The notes: a model not told the origin generated them from the letters alone. Positions 1 through 13,200 are shown, numbered from the stretch's first letter. The stretch: 64,000 nucleotides of DNA from Phragmites australis (GCF_958298935.1 NC_084935.1:11528501-11592500), one strand, 5' to 3'. Translations and numbers: made by a program.

Positions 1-352
1 TTTATACAATGAAATTTGTATTTTTTGTTTCTCATTGTAAAGTATTGGTTTGAGTTGATTTTTTTGAGATAAATTATAGTATCCTCTACAACATCATTTT
101 TTTAGAATTTTTCATGACTATTTCGATAGTGTTTTGAATTTTGAGAGCAATGAAACACAGTATTGTTTTTCTTTTTAAGTTGTTGCAAGTTAGAAGGGCA
201 ACATCTTTAATTTTTAAAGGTTCCGTCCAAAGGGCGACACCTTGCTATCGCCCTTCCAACAGGCGACGGTAGCCTAGATATGCAATATTTGAAATGGGCA
301 TGTACTTTTGCAATATTGGAAAATAAAACTAAAAAAATTATACGGCTGAGCT
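1..352. other. AT-rich intergenic DNA, no gene seen
   Basis: The stretch is AT-rich with no credible open frame, promoter or RNA gene. It ends at the left flank of the hAT-like element; positions 345-352 (gctgagct) are the proposed left target duplication. Confidence 0.6.
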
Positions 353-1987
353 TAGGGATGGCAACGGGTACAATACCCATAGGTAAAAGCTATATAAACC
401 CGTAGCCGCAAGCTAATTCTCAAACCTACGTCCGCACCCATTACCCGCCACAGGAACAAACTGAAACCCGTGCTCGCCACCCGCGGGCACACCCGTATAC
501 CCGCGGATATAGTAAACAAGCATGACTACATGGTAAGATCAAGCATATAACAGTAACACAGTTCATTTCAAGTCTCAACACTACTAACATATAACATATA
601 ACAAGTCAAACAACATATATAGTAGACCGAACATATTAGCAATTTAAACATGCATCTCAAGTTCTCAACTAAAGATAATGAATATATCACAGATTCATCA
701 TACATCTTAATAAAGCATAGTTCACACATAACAATAACACATTACCAGTTCATCACATAATTCACACATGACACATTAACACATACAACCTATTGTTTCA
801 TAACCATGCTTAGTACAATACAGAACATTGTTCAATAACTAGTAACCATTCAAACAAATATCAATAAAGTATCATAATGTATGCAAAAAATAATGTCAGG
901 AATATCAGCCTGCAGTGTTGCCTTAGTTTCTGATGCCCTCCCCAGTACTAGTGAGCTATGATAATATCAGAGCAGAAAGAGTAGGCAAGCCTCTTGCCAT
1001 CAAATCTGGTTTCTAAGGCAGCCATTGGATGTTATGACTGCATGACATATGTCTAGATACAAATTACTATACAAAGCATGCAAATAAGATTAGATTGACT
1101 GGGATCTGATTTGGCAATTTGAAAACCAAAGATCATCAAGACGGAGGTGGTAGTTTATGAAATGAAAACAAGATATCAAGGGCCGCAACTCTATTCAACA
1201 AGATGGTTGGAAACATCTATCACTACAAATAGCTCAACTCTGGAAATTGGATGGAAACCTTGATTCTAGTCGTGGGGATGCTACTCGACCTGCGACTGTA
1301 AGACTTCAGGGAAGCTACTCGTGGGGGTTAACATCTGGGAGCGCGGATGGGCGGTCGGGGGTCAGTGTTGGGCGGGGACGGTCGTAGAACCATGGATGGC
1401 GCGGTCGGGGTCGGGCGGGGAGGGGCGTGGATAGCATGGTCAGAGGCGGGGACGACGTGGTAGTAGTCGTGGATGGGCGTCGTGGATCCGTGGATGACGC
1501 GTCGGAGTCGGGGACGAGCACGGCTGATCCGTGGACGTCACGTCAGAGTCAGGGATGAGCACTGCGGATCTGTGGACAGCGCGGTCGGGGAGGGCGGAGG
1601 GAGGTCTGGGCGTCTCTTGGTCTTGTCGTTTGAAACTCTGGATCTGGGATTTGGCGTGTGGGGGGTTGGCCGAGTGGCCGACTTAGGGAGTCGTGGAGAT
1701 GGACTGGCAGCTAGGGTTTGGAAGTTGGGATTCTGGGCTGGAGGCTAGGATTGGGAAGTTAAGATTATATATCTGATAGAAAGTGGGCCCACATATCAGA
1801 TTTGTGGAGCGGATACACGGACGAAGCGAGCACGGCTTTGCCAATTTCATATCCGTCTCTTTGTACCCGCTGGGTTTAACTTCAAACCCATACCCATACC
1901 TACAGGCAAAAATTGAAATCCAAACCCTTACCCATTAAGATTTTTACCCGTGAGCACGTAGAGAAAATGTGCCTATTGCTATCCCAA
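353..1987. mobile_element. Non-autonomous hAT-like DNA transposon, about 1.6 kb
   Basis: The left end reads tagggatggc and the right end reads gctatcccaa, which are imperfect inverted repeats (ttgggatagc as reverse complement). The flanking 8-mers gctgagct (345-352) and actaagct (1988-1995) agree at 6 of 8 positions, as expected for an old 8-bp hAT target duplication. Subterminal DNA is rich in acccg/cgggt words on both sides (about 365-500 and 1860-1960), typical of grass hAT elements that begin gggatggcaacggg. The interior changes from AT-rich (500-1260) to GC-rich (1310-1740), where a degenerate repeat unit containing gatccgtgga recurs near 1484-1600. No transposase is visible, so the element would need one supplied in trans. 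The family call rests on ends and duplication only. Confidence 0.6.
1480..1600. repeat. Degenerate tandem repeat inside the hAT-like element
   Basis: Units of roughly 40-50 bp starting with ggatccgtgga, gatccgtggac and ggatctgtgga repeat about three times with substitutions and small indels. It accounts for the short open frames here, which I do not regard as genes. Confidence 0.5.
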
Positions 1988-2338
1988 ACTAAGCTCCATC
2001 GCCACCGCCATGGGGCTTGGCTCTATCGCTGCCGCCATGGGGGCCATGATCCTTGGGCGTCGGGGCCTGTTAGGGTTCGCCAAGGCTACACGAAGCCGCC
2101 CGCCACTCACCCCTCCAACTTGCCAATTTGGCCCGTGTCAGCCACCAGGTCACAAAAGCACTATTGTCCCCACGCTCACCTCAGTGTGACGGCCCACAGT
2201 TGCTAGCAAAAATCTTCGGCCCATGGCCCCTCTCCTCAACAGGTCGACCCACAAGGACGTTTAACTCCCTTGGACCTTCAGGATGCTGAGAAATACCGAA
2301 GATGATGTTTTTTTTCCCATTTTGCTATTTTAGTTGCT
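1988..2338. other. Intergenic DNA without a recognisable gene
   Basis: A GC-rich patch (about 1990-2270) gives way to AT-rich DNA. Open frames are short and carry no recognisable motif. Confidence 0.5.
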
Positions 2339-2700
2339 TCAAAGTATACCATAATATCTGAACTAATATCACATGAACAATTCAAAAGTATACTATAGGA
2401 TAATTTCAAATTATATATGGAAACAATTTTAAAATATAATAGGGAACATTTCAAAAAATCTGGAGGAACAATTGAATTGTACTATCGAAACAACATAATT
2501 TCACTGCCAGAACAGTTCCTTCAAAATATACCACAATATCTGAACTAATATCACATGAACAATTCAAAAGTATACTATAGGAGAATTTCAAATCATATAT
2601 GGAAATAGTTTAAAATATAACATGGAATATTTTACAGAATCTGGAGGAACAATTGAATTGTACTATCGGAACACTAGAATTTCACTGCCGAAACAATTCA
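2339..2700. repeat. Two-copy tandem duplication, 180-bp period
   Basis: The unit starting cttcaaagtatacc at 2339 recurs at 2519 as cttcaaaatatacc. The copies stay aligned through a shared segment reading gaggaacaattgaattg, with scattered substitutions. The divergence shows an old local duplication. No coding function is apparent. Confidence 0.85.
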
Positions 2701-3894
2701 AAGCATGCAAGAAAACACAGAAAGAGAAGGAAAATAAAAATACCGAAATTAGAAAGAATGAAAGAAACGAAGTAGACGTTCCTAGAAAAATAGGCATCTC
2801 CATAAAAAAGAAAATAAGTAACTCAACCCACTAAAGAGGAACGCAGTACAAAAGGAACTCGGCCGATGAAAACTACGAGCCCACTAAGGCACCAAGCCAG
2901 CCCAGCAGTATGGGCACGTGGGTGATCCGCGGGCTACTTTCATGGGAGTGGGTGGGCTGTCGGGTCGTAAGAGACGAGGGTGGGCGGCGGTGCTTGGGTT
3001 AGATCTGTTCGGATCGGAGGATTACCGTTGGTCGCCGCCTAGCTGGATTTACAAATTTGATAGACTTCCGAAAATCGCTCGGGTTGGTACCGTAAAGTAA
3101 TTCAATAGAAAACGGTCAAATTTTGTCAAATTTTTGATTTTTTGAATTTTGAATTTAAGTTTGATCCGTAACCATTCGGTTTCTAAATACGGTACGGACC
3201 GAATTAGCTGATAACCGTGATAATCGAGTGGTTACCATCGTATTTTCGAACCCTACCGCCTAGTACCGAGTTCATCTTCCGGCGTCAACCATGATAAGAA
3301 TCCATGATGGTGCTGCTGCCGTTGACCATGGCATCCTCTCTCTTCGCTGCTCATCTCCCGGCGTGGTTTGGCTAGGTGAGGAGGGCTATGAAAAGGAGGA
3401 AGAGGGTCTTCCATGCCAATTAGGTAAAGAAGCTGATCCACTCAGATATGAGTCTAGTTAAAAGGCAACAGACATGAATTGGATTCAGTCAAGTGTTCTA
3501 TTTGCAAGTTCCAATTGCTTTGGCAACAAAACATATAAATCGAGATTAGAGAGCAATTCAACTCCTGTTGGATTTGAATTGGAGAAACAGAACCTTAAGG
3601 TAAACTCCGCTTGTATGGAAAATGTGTCACCTATGAACTATTTCACTGCCAAACTGAGCTCACCAAATGGATAACAAAGATAAATATCCAGCTCTTCCAC
3701 TGGTCACAAACATCACCATCTGACGGGGAAAGTGCACCGTTCTGCCCCCGCGGGCCCACTCCCAGGCCCTCGCTGGCCACAGGCACCAGTGCCGGATAAG
3801 ACGATGATAATACGAGCCAAAAAATATCATCACACGACTGTACAGCGCAGCGCGCACTGCACTGCACTGCACTTCACGCAGGAGCACCGCAGCA
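2701..3894. other. Intergenic and promoter-side DNA upstream of the PnsB3-like gene
   Basis: No convincing gene is present. The part at 3100-3260 (gaattttgaattt runs, then tacggtacggaccg and ccgtgataat) looks like transposon-derived terminal DNA of unknown class. The last 150 bp hold the I-box-like site and a short cactg repeat before the start codon. No clear TATA box is visible. Confidence 0.4.
3795..3800 (+). promoter_or_regulatory. I-box-like GATAAG site
   Basis: GATAAG lies 95 bp upstream of the PnsB3-like ATG, followed by a second GATAA at 3806-3810. I-boxes are known from light-regulated photosynthesis genes, which fits the gene product. The motif is short, so its function is inference. 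Confidence 0.35.
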
Positions 3895-5337
3895 ATGGGA
3901 GGCGCCGTGCAATTCACCGGTCTCATCGGCGTCGCGTCGCCGCCTCTCGCCCCTTCGTACTGCAGCATCAGCGGCAAGAAGCAGAGCTGCTCCCTCCGTC
4001 CGCAGCGGCAGCAGAGGAGGCGCCTCCGCGTCCGCGCCGTCGAGATGGGTGCCCCCGGCGGCGAGCCTTCCGCCAGCGCGCCCGAGGAGGAGGAGCCGTC
4101 CGTCGACTTCGCGTTCGTCAGCGTGAGTCTTTGATGCGCCGAATACGACGTGCGTTGCACGCCCCCTTGTTGCGTGCGTCGGAACCCAGGCGTCTGTTTT
4201 TGATTGCTTGCTTGCGCGCCCTTGTGTGATGTTGCAGCCGCGGTTGCTGCCGGACGGGACGCCGGACGTGCACTACCGGACGGCGCGCGGCGGGCAGAAG
4301 CTCAGGGACATCATGCTCGAGGGATACATCGACCTCTACGGGCCCTATGTGAGTCACTGCGGCCACCTGTCTTTCTTGTAATATTATCAGTTGGTGATGC
4401 GTCTTGATTCATTTTTCTTCTGCTGCTGCAGGATAAGCTCCTGCTCAACTGTTCAGGAGGCGGTGTGTGCGGCACTTGCATCGTCGAGGTACCAGGAATT
4501 CAGAATGCCTCTTTTTCTTTTAGCTTCCATTCGCGTTTCAATATTGTATAAGCATTTATACAAATCATAGTTTTGGGCAGTAGGATTCTGAGAACAACAC
4601 GTTGGCATTTCAGAGAACAACATCGTTTCCATTGTATGTGTGGGTATAGTCACCTAGCCTGAATGTCAGAGTCTCACCGTGGAATCAGTGCCATTTCAGA
4701 AGCGATGTTTTCATATGGATAAAATGTGGATAATTCCTTTTCCTGAGGCAATAATTTATGAACCTTGGTTAATGTTACAGGTGGTTGCAGGCAAGGAAAT
4801 GCTTTCTCCAAAAACTGAAGTAGAAAAGGAGTTGCTCAAAAGGGTATGTACACTGTACGCAACACAACTCCCTGCCCCACTCATGATGTGCAGCCATTTT
4901 GTCTGTTCAAAGATAAAATTTTCACTTTCAAATTTAAATAAAATGTACTTCACCAAAGCGTGCTCTAAATAGAGTTTTTATTAGCTGTTCTAATTTTTTT
5001 TCGGCACTCTTCAGAAACCCAAGACGTGGAGATTAGCGTGCCAGGCTACGGTGGGCAGCCCGGATTCTACTGGACAAGTATGCATAAATCCTTTCCTCTA
5101 TATTTTTTTTGTAGATTCTGTATTTTAAAAAATGCACTGTACATGCTGACCATTTGAGCATACATTTTTTCTTCTTCAAGATTATCAATCTGCAATCTTT
5201 GCATGTGCTGCTTCATGTTTTTTTCTTTTCAGGATCACAACAATGACAGAAAAAAAGGTCATGACTTTGATGTGTTGTTTGCGCAGATGATCATTCAGCA
5301 ACTGCCGGAGTGGAAGATACATGAGTGGGACAAGTAA
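3895..5337 (+). CDS. PNSB3: Photosynthetic NDH subcomplex B subunit 3-like 2Fe-2S ferredoxin-domain protein (six exons)
   Basis: Coding exons are 3895-4122, 4238-4348, 4432-4488, 4781-4843, 5015-5077 and 5287-5337. All junctions are GT-AG and phase 0, giving 190 residues. Residues 1 to about 50 are basic and rich in Ser/Arg with an RVRA step near 46-48, as in a chloroplast transit peptide. The mature part has the ferredoxin-like layout, with a Cys cluster at 120, 126 and 129 and a distal Cys at 162 (RLACQATVG). The C-terminus ends LPEWKIHEWDK. This pattern matches PnsB3/NDF4, a subunit of subcomplex B of the thylakoid NDH complex that takes part in cyclic electron flow around photosystem I. 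Whether a cluster is bound cannot be decided here: the first spacing is CX5C rather than the CX4C of soluble plant ferredoxins. Exon 6 is short but fits in frame. The alternative is another plastid ferredoxin-like protein. Confidence 0.85.
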
Positions 5338-6186
5338 TTGGTCTCTTAGTACAACCTGTGGCCAATAGAGTAGATGTCATGACTCATGAACATGGGAAAA
5401 GAGAACCACTTGATGACAAGAAGATCCTGTGAAGATTGATCGTGCTTTCCACACAGCACACAAAAATCTTGAGCATTTTGTCTAATGTAGCAACCAAATG
5501 GAGCATGGGTGCGATTAGCCCCGGTCTGTAAATTGTTCCCATATTCAAAAAGTAACGGCGACATGCCCATGATCTTAGTAAGAAAAAACTGCATTTTATT
5601 CGAGAAAAGAATTGTCATATGTATCGCTGAGTAACTCTTAGTTCCACGTTTTTACCATCAGAAGTGCTTATTCCTCGCTTTTCATTTTTCTTAAAATCGC
5701 ATGCCACCTTCGTCATGTTTACAACAGCTCAAGGATTTGGCAAGAATTGGCGAGTCGAAACTCTACCATTCATTATAGTAGAAGAGAGTTTAAACAAGTA
5801 AACGAGTCAGCCTCACATGATGGGGAGGATTAAGACAACTACACGATCACAGAAGAGCACAATAACAAACAAGCACAACAATGATCTAAACAGCAAAAAC
5901 ATGCTCCGAAGAAGACAATCGCGCTGGTGTGGGGGGCGAATAGGTTAGTAGTGAAGGATGCTTTCCCCTAGCACTAATATCTTTGGCACCACCTGGATGG
6001 CAGAATGGTGGTACTCGGCGGCCCACAGTGGCTGAAGATGGATGGTAGGGTGAGATCGCAAAGTCGGGCGAAGTAAATGATAGAGAGATCCAAGACAACC
6101 ATGGTTATTTTTTTCTACATACTTCTCGGTGGCTATTTTGCTCAAAAAGCGAGATAGTATAAGGAAAAACTCAAACTCACGACGGG
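5338..6186. other. 3' flank of the PnsB3-like gene and intergenic DNA
   Basis: The first few hundred bases presumably hold the 3' UTR. No canonical AATAAA is close to the stop. The rest has only short frames on both strands with no recognisable family. Confidence 0.5.
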
Positions 6187-6290
6187 TTTATTTTTTTTAG
6201 GAAGACTGGAGGGGCAAAGCCCCTACAGACTAGATAAACAAAGAGTACAAAAGTACAAGAGAAGAGTTAGGAAGGGAAACTCTACTTCGT
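6187..6290 (-). mobile_element. Possible LINE 3' tail
   Basis: Read on the minus strand, the segment contains a small hairpin, ggggctttgcccc, followed by an A-rich tail (the plus-strand T run at 6191-6198). I associate this arrangement with 3' ends of grass LINEs from memory. No coding part accompanies it. Confidence 0.3.
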
Positions 6291-6651
6291 GACAGGTCAG
6301 CGTATTTGACTAGCTGCATGACCCGACGAAGAAGACGCGCCGATGTTGATGAAGAAAGCCATCATCTGGGACCTCGCCAGAGGGGGTTGGGGTTTGGGGC
6401 CATAGAAATGGGGAGGGAGGATGGCCCGGTGGTGGGTGGCACTGTGCGGGCACGGTGGCAAGGAGATGCGAGCCACAAGTAGCTGGTGCTGCCAACGGAC
6501 AACGGGCTAGGTCGGGGCGTGGGTGTCATAGTGGTGAGATTAGTAGAGGACGAGGTTAAGGTGGCGGCGGTGGGCACTAGGCAGCGCAATGGGGCAGCAG
6601 GGCCAAAAGCGGTGGTGGAGGGTAGCCAGGGCTAAGGAAGAAGAAGGATAA

Positions 6652-7040
6652 TGTGAGTTAATCTAGTTACTTTCAGTTAGGAATTAGAGTCCTAAATAAA
6701 GTAGGTTTAGGTTTCCTAGTTAAAGTAGGAGTCAAGTACGTATCCTAATCTGATCATAGTAAGTCTAATATGCATGTATATAAGCAGGGCAAAGATGTTT
6801 ATTTTTGTAACCAAGCAATAGAATGAAAAACAAAAATAAAGAAAGAGGAGATGCGATACGTACCTCTCGACAAAGTGCGATTCGATCGAGTTCTGGCGTA
6901 TGTGAGTTTTGCGCGAGTTGCAATATATACATGAGATCAGTGAGAGTTTGCCAACTTGTTGTATCTTGCCATTTGTGCTATATTCTCAAGTGCAGCTCGA
7001 GTCCATTCTGCACATCAAGGCCCTAGGTGAAGAACCAACA
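6652..7040 (+). repeat. 5' LTR of a decayed Ty1/copia element
   Basis: The segment starts TGTGAG and ends ACAACA-type, with TATATAA at 6777-6783 followed by a short transcribed part. The primer-binding site lies two bases past its right end. A diverged copy of its 3' half lies at 14200-14374. The left boundary is the less certain one. Confidence 0.6.
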
Positions 7041-7042
7041 AT

Positions 7043-7055
7043 TGGTACTAGAGCC
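7043..7055 (+). promoter_or_regulatory. Copia primer-binding site
   Basis: TGGTACTAGAGCC differs slightly from TGGTATCAGAGCC, the usual plant copia site complementary to the 3' end of initiator tRNA-Met. Its place just after an LTR ending in CA supports the call. Confidence 0.65.
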
Positions 7056-7070
7056 TAGGTGGACGAAGTG

Positions 7071-10000
7071 ATGGCCATCAACGAAGGTGATCCCTCAAAG
7101 AGAGGCATCATCAAATCTAGAGGTGTCTCAATCCCAATCCAATATCCAATGTTAAGTGAAACGAACTATGGCATATGAGCCGTGAAGATGAAGATAATCT
7201 TGTGTATGCTAGGGGTATGGTTGATGATTGAAGGTGGAGACAAAGATGACAACAAGGATCAAGATGTCATGGTGGCCATCTCTCAAGCTGTACCGGCGAT
7301 GACGATGTGATGATGGCCATCGCGTACAAGGAGATGGCGAAGGAAGCTTGGGAAGCAATTAGAGAGATGTGGATTGGTGAAGATCGCGTCAAGAAGGCAC
7401 ATGCATAGGTGCTCAAAGGGCAACCAAACCAATAGCGCATGGATAACTCAGAGATGATCAGCGAGTACTCCATGAAGCTCACCTCGCTAGTGGGTGAGAT
7501 CCGGTAGCTTGGCATAAAGCTAGATGACAACGACATTGTCGAGAAGCTATTTGGTTTGGTTCCAAATCAATTTCTCCATATTATTCAAACAATTAAATAG
7601 TTCAGTGACATCGCAAGAATGTCGATCTTGGAGCTAATTGGCCATCTCATGACCTTTGAGGAAGGGCTCAAGGGACGGTGACACTCAAAGGACAAAGGAG
7701 AGCAGCTTCTCACCAAAGCCGAGTGAGAAGCAAGGAACAAGATGAAGAAAAAGAGACGAGAGCTCCAGCAGCGCCACCAAAGGAGGGTGTAACAGAAGAG
7801 GTCATGGATGAGGGTAGATAAGGCAGAGGCTAAGGGGATGGAAAACTTGCCGGTGATGAAAGAAAGCCACCTGACTTTGACCCGATTGAAGTCAAGTGCT
7901 TCAATCGCAATAATTATAGACACTTTGCTAAACAATGTCCCAAACCAAACCACAGAGAAAGGGCCAATCTCATCACAAAACATAATGATGATGAGGCAGC
8001 ATTGTTGATGGTAGAAGTTTGTGAGCTTGTCCACATAGTACCAACGTCGAACGAGGAGGCATTCTTGCACGAACAAAAGGTGATGCTAAAGCTCAGCGAC
8101 ACCCAAAACATGGCATGATACCTTGATACGAGCACAAGTAACCATATGGCTGGCTGCATAGAGAAGTTTTCTGAGGTTGACATGTCCATCAAAGGGTCAC
8201 TCAAATTTGGAGATGGTATGGCTGTGGAGGTACACAAAAGGGACTCAATGTTGTTCGAGAGTTTCACTGGTGAACACTGGATATACACAAATGTCTACTA
8301 CATCCTGAGATTGAAAAAGTAATATAATTAGTCTCAAGTAGTTGGGTGAGAACGGTTACAAGATTGTTGTCAAAGGAGTGATGTCAATCCTCGACAGAAC
8401 ACGTAAGATGTTGGCTAATGTGAGGAGATTAAGGAAACGATGGTATGTGTTAACCATCGATCTAGTTGTCCTGGAGTGCTTCTTTGCAAGAAGCACTGAA
8501 GAGGTGTGGAGTTGGGATGCAAGGTACGGGCACGTAAATTTCTATGCCCTCAAGGATTTGGCCCACAAGAAGATGGTGCACAGTATGCCCATGGTCAATC
8601 ATGTGGACCACAACTGCGATGGTTGTTTGATAGGCAAGCAACATCGAACACCATTTCTGGCTATGGCACAATACCAAAGAAAACATCCACTGGAACTATG
8701 GCATGATGATTTGTGTGGGACTATCTCTCCTGCCACGTATGGAGGAAAACTCTATTTCCTACTGTTGGTGGATGACTGCACAAGGTATACATGGCTGACT
8801 CTACCCCACACTAAAGATGAAGCTTTTGAGGTATTTAAAAGGATCAAAGCTGCAATAGAGATGGAGAAGAATCTCAGGTTGAGAGCTTTATGTACTGATC
8901 GTGGTGACGAGTTCACCTCGAATGAGTTCGTAGATTACTGTGAGCTATTGGGAGTTAAGTGTCACCTCACAACACCTTGTTCTCCCTAACAGAATGGAGT
9001 AGTTGAAAGGAGAAATCAAATGGTGGTGCATGACAAGGAGTTTGCTAAAAAAGCATGGGAGTCACAGGTGAATTTTGGGGAGAAGAGGTATTGATTTCCA
9101 TCTAACTCCTCAATAGAGCACCGACGAAGAACGTCATTGGCAAAACTCCCTACAAAGCCTACTATGGCAACATGCCAAGTGTCGATCACCTTCATACCTT
9201 CAGGTGCATTACACATATGAAGGTGGTGACACCGCACCTCTTCAAACTAGTAGATCGAAGCAAACCAATGGTGTTCATTGGATATGATCCAAGTACAAAG
9301 GGCTACCGGATGTTCGATCCTGTGACACGACGAGTTGTGTGGCTCGTGATGCAGTGTTTGAGGATGAGAAGCAGTGGGTATGGAGCGTAAATCCAATGAC
9401 AGAGGCACGACAAGTGGGTAATGCATTTATTGTGCATTATCCTCTTGAAGATGTATCTGAAATAGAGACACATGGAGATGAGTTCAGAGGATGTGGCTCC
9501 GACACAAAGTCCCCATCTCTTGTGCAATAATCGCCTGGCGTGCCAAATACACCAAACATGTCTGGGATAAGCACAGGATCCGAATCCCCTGGATCGTCTT
9601 CACCACGTACACTGGCAATTACATTAGGTGCACCGGCGTTGCACGGATCTCTACTGCATATGGCATCCGAAGCAATCTCATTAGAAGGACCACAACGAAA
9701 GAGTGACATCCAAAGTTTTTATGATGCCATGTCCATAATAGCACTGAAGTATTCGGGACTTTGTTTGCTGGGTGAGAAGGAGCACATGAATTTTGAAAAA
9801 CTAAAGGAGAGCTAACATGGAGAAAAGCTATGAAGGAGGAGATGTTCTCCATCTAAAAGAATGGAACATGGAAGCTAGTTCCATTGTCCAATAACCACAA
9901 ACAAATATGTTTGAAGTGGGTGTTCAAGTTAAAAAAGGACAATGATAATGCACTGATTTTGATGAGAAATTCGCCCTAGTTGCTCCACTAGAGCGAATGC

Positions 10001-10250
10001 ACATGCTCATTGCAATCGCGGTGTATGAAGGTTGAGTGGTTCATTATATGGATGTTAAATTAGTCTTCCTAAACGATGATTGGAATAGCACTTCAGGCAT
10101 GATATTTTCCCTTGGGTTGAACCCCATTAGTTGGTGCTCACAAAAGCAGAAGGTAGTTGCTCTTTCTTCTTGTGAAGTAGAATACATTGCAGGTTGTGTG
10201 ACAGCATGTCAAGGGGTGTGGCTGGGATGATTATTGGCAAATGTGAAAGG
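7071..10250 (+). pseudogene. Ty1/copia gag-pol, multiply disrupted and lacking most of RT
   Basis: Copia domains occur in order but in shifting frames. A gag start lies at 7071. A zinc-knuckle-like CFNRN...HFAKQC lies near 7890-7930, then a protease-like YLDTSTSNHM region near 8120-8150. The 215-codon frame 8342-8989 holds the GAG-pre-integrase and integrase core (LVDDCTRYTW, LCTDRGDEFTS). A TAA follows just before QNGVVERRN at about 8990, where a Gln codon is expected. An MDVKLVFLN stretch of RT near 10048-10074 runs directly into the RNase H part DWNSTSG...NPISW...SSCEVEYIA (10079-10200). Most of the RT palm, including the YVDD region, is therefore deleted. The element cannot be autonomous. 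Confidence 0.8.
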
Positions 10251-13200
10251 AGGTGAATAAAGTAATCCAGAAGATCAATACTCAGTCAGCAATGGACCAG
10301 GCTAACGCCCGCACGTGCATGCTAACACCCATCTGTCCGCACGCCCGCACAGACCAAATTAGGAAAGAAACCAGATTAGGGGTTTGCTTTTTCTGGCTAA
10401 TTACCCTTTCGGCACGCGGGAGCTTGCCTGCGTGGAGCACGCGCAACTAGCCACATGAACCCAACCTACCCTTCCTCCCCTGCGTTGGTAATGTTCGGTG
10501 AAGAAGCAAGATCGCCATTACAAGAGGACATGAAGCAGCAAGAAATTGCCTAAGGCTCAGGTATGGTTTTATGGATGTCCTTTCCAGATTCTATGATCAG
10601 CTTTATAGGAGTTTGCCCAGGAGAAAAAAAGATCAAATTGTATTCTGCAATATTTACAGCTTTATAGGAATATGACACCAAATTTGCATGAATATTCCTA
10701 GAAAATTACATTTGCTTCTACTCGTTTGCTTCCTAAGAAGATTTAGCTTGGATGATCAAATTCTAGCATAACTTGCCTGCATCTAGAAAAAGGTCACATC
10801 TTATCTCTACATCTGATCAAATTTTAGTTCTATTTTGTGTGATCTGTCACCCTATTATTAATCTCTGCTTCCTCCACTGCATGCACATCTGTCTACTCAC
10901 CCATTGATGTATGATCTCAAAACAAAAAGGTTATCAGGAATTAGGTAAAAAAGGGACAAAAAAAAGTGCAAAAAGCAATAGTGTGCAGAGTTGTTGCTTA
11001 TGGAACAAGCATGTTTCAGTATTTTCCTTATGCAGAATGTATTTGCATGATTGCTTAGTGGAAAGAAAACGCAAAAGTATGTAAGCTGATTTGTATGTGA
11101 ATTTTCTTTTTCAAATTAAAATTGTTGCTTTATCCAATGACACATGTTACTTGTACTGCAACACAAACCTCCTTATAGCTGATTCTGCATGCATAATTGT
11201 AAGTTGGGGTTAATACTAAAAAGCAAGTATGCATGATTCCTGCTTCTGAAAATATGCATGATTAAAGTGTTTCTGTAGGTAGTAAAAAGCAAATATGTGC
11301 GTAATCATAAAAAATGATATGCAGTTGACTATGTATTGCTTTCAGAGATGCTTAAAAATGATTTATGAATATGAGATCCTCAATCAATAGTTTATTAGAA
11401 ACTAGAAATTATATGATTCATTTGAACTTGCTTTCAGTAATCAGAAACTATGGTTCGAAGTTGACTATGTATTACTTTAATAAATGCATAAAAATGCTAC
11501 ATGAACATGAGGTGCTCAATCAACAGTTTATAGTAAACTAGAATGATGATCCATTTGAACTTGCTTTTAATAATCAGAAAAATGCTTTCAGATTGAATAT
11601 GTATTGCTTTCACAAATACATAAAAATGCTTTCAAATCTGTGAAGTTTTGAACTTATCTTGATGAAACAGCTCATTTCAATTTAATAATAGCTTTACTCG
11701 TAAAATTCAGATGCATCTAATCTCTAGGGAGGAAATGCTTCTAACCTATATAAAAATGCTTAACCTTAAAACAGAACTTGCCTCAATCATTATCAAATAT
11801 TTCTTAAGCATTGCATTTATAAAAAAAAAAATCTTACCTCAAATCTCAATAATAGAAGAATTGCTTATGATGAGTAAAAAGTTACCAGTGAAAAGATACA
11901 ATATTGCTTTTTAGATAAAAAAAAAAAAAGGCAAACAAATGGAACACCTTATAAGAATTACATGTACAGAAAAATACTTTGAATAAATAATAAATTTACT
12001 TGCCAACATGCAAGTTTTTTGTTTGTGCTCTATTTAACACATACATGAAATGCTTATTAGATATTACTCAATTGCATATGCTAATTTGTTAAAATGCATA
12101 CGTATTCCAAATTGGGTTTAGAATCAATAGGAAATAGTGCCAAATTCCTTCTAGTCCATTTTCTTCAATCATTTGGAGAACATTTAAAATTACTTGTTTT
12201 TTCGATATTATATTAAGTGATACCTAGAAGCATAAATTCGCATAAAGAAAATAAAAAGAATGAAATGTTTCCAAATATAATTGATCGTGGCAAAAAACAC
12301 TTGAAGTAGTATATACCAGCTGACAACGGTCCACATGGCTCGTGTTTCTTCCGGATACCCATTTTACTTCTCCAATGTCAAGCTAAACAATTTGTAAAAA
12401 TGATTACAAAACAAAATAGGAATTCAGATAAGTACCTTGGGAAAAATGAATCACTAACTTGCTTAACCATGATCAGTAAGTTGCTTAAAATATAATCACA
12501 AACTTGCTTAATCATAATTAATTATTTGTTTAATCATAACTTGTTTAACCATGATTTTTTCTCTCCATGTTATGTTAATCAACCTCTATTCTAGTGAAGG
12601 CTACAGCGCAGCCACGATGATAGTGGAAAGAGACAATGTTTGCAGCAGTAGCAGCTTGTCCACCACATCTCTAGGAAAAGAGAACAATATTGCCTTGTTG
12701 TTTATATATGACAGACAAGGATTAGTTACTATCAACAGAGGTTATGTCCACTCAATTAGCCAACAGAAGAGGACAAGCATACTACTTGTAGCTGTCAACG
12801 AATTTAACAGGATACAAATACTTGGCACATGTTACTGCAGCTAGAATGAGCCTCATAGAACAAAACTTCATTTAATATTCCCGAATAACAGTCATTGCAT
12901 AAGCAATCCACAGGAACTGAGACTAAGTATTTACTCTATGCATTTCTGAAACTTATACATTTCTATGTAAAACAAATGACCAATAATCAGATGCGAAATT
13001 AGTATAGCAGTAAGAGCATTTGGAAATATATTACAGCTGTTCCTTTTCTCACTAATGTGTAATCTCTATATTGTTTTATTTATTATACTTGTCCATATCA
13101 TTCAAGGAAGTGACACCAAGTGGTGCTAATATCTAACAGCCTTGTACGACTCTACTATATAGTTATAGTATTTTTTAAAACAACAGAAAAACTATTGTAA

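Noticed and set aside
3643..4366. Several frames overlapping the first exons of the PnsB3-like gene
   Set aside because: They are shadows of GC-rich exons and cross splice sites.
12551..12844. 97-codon frame in AT-rich DNA
   Set aside because: No motif, no splice context and no compositional shift from the surroundings.
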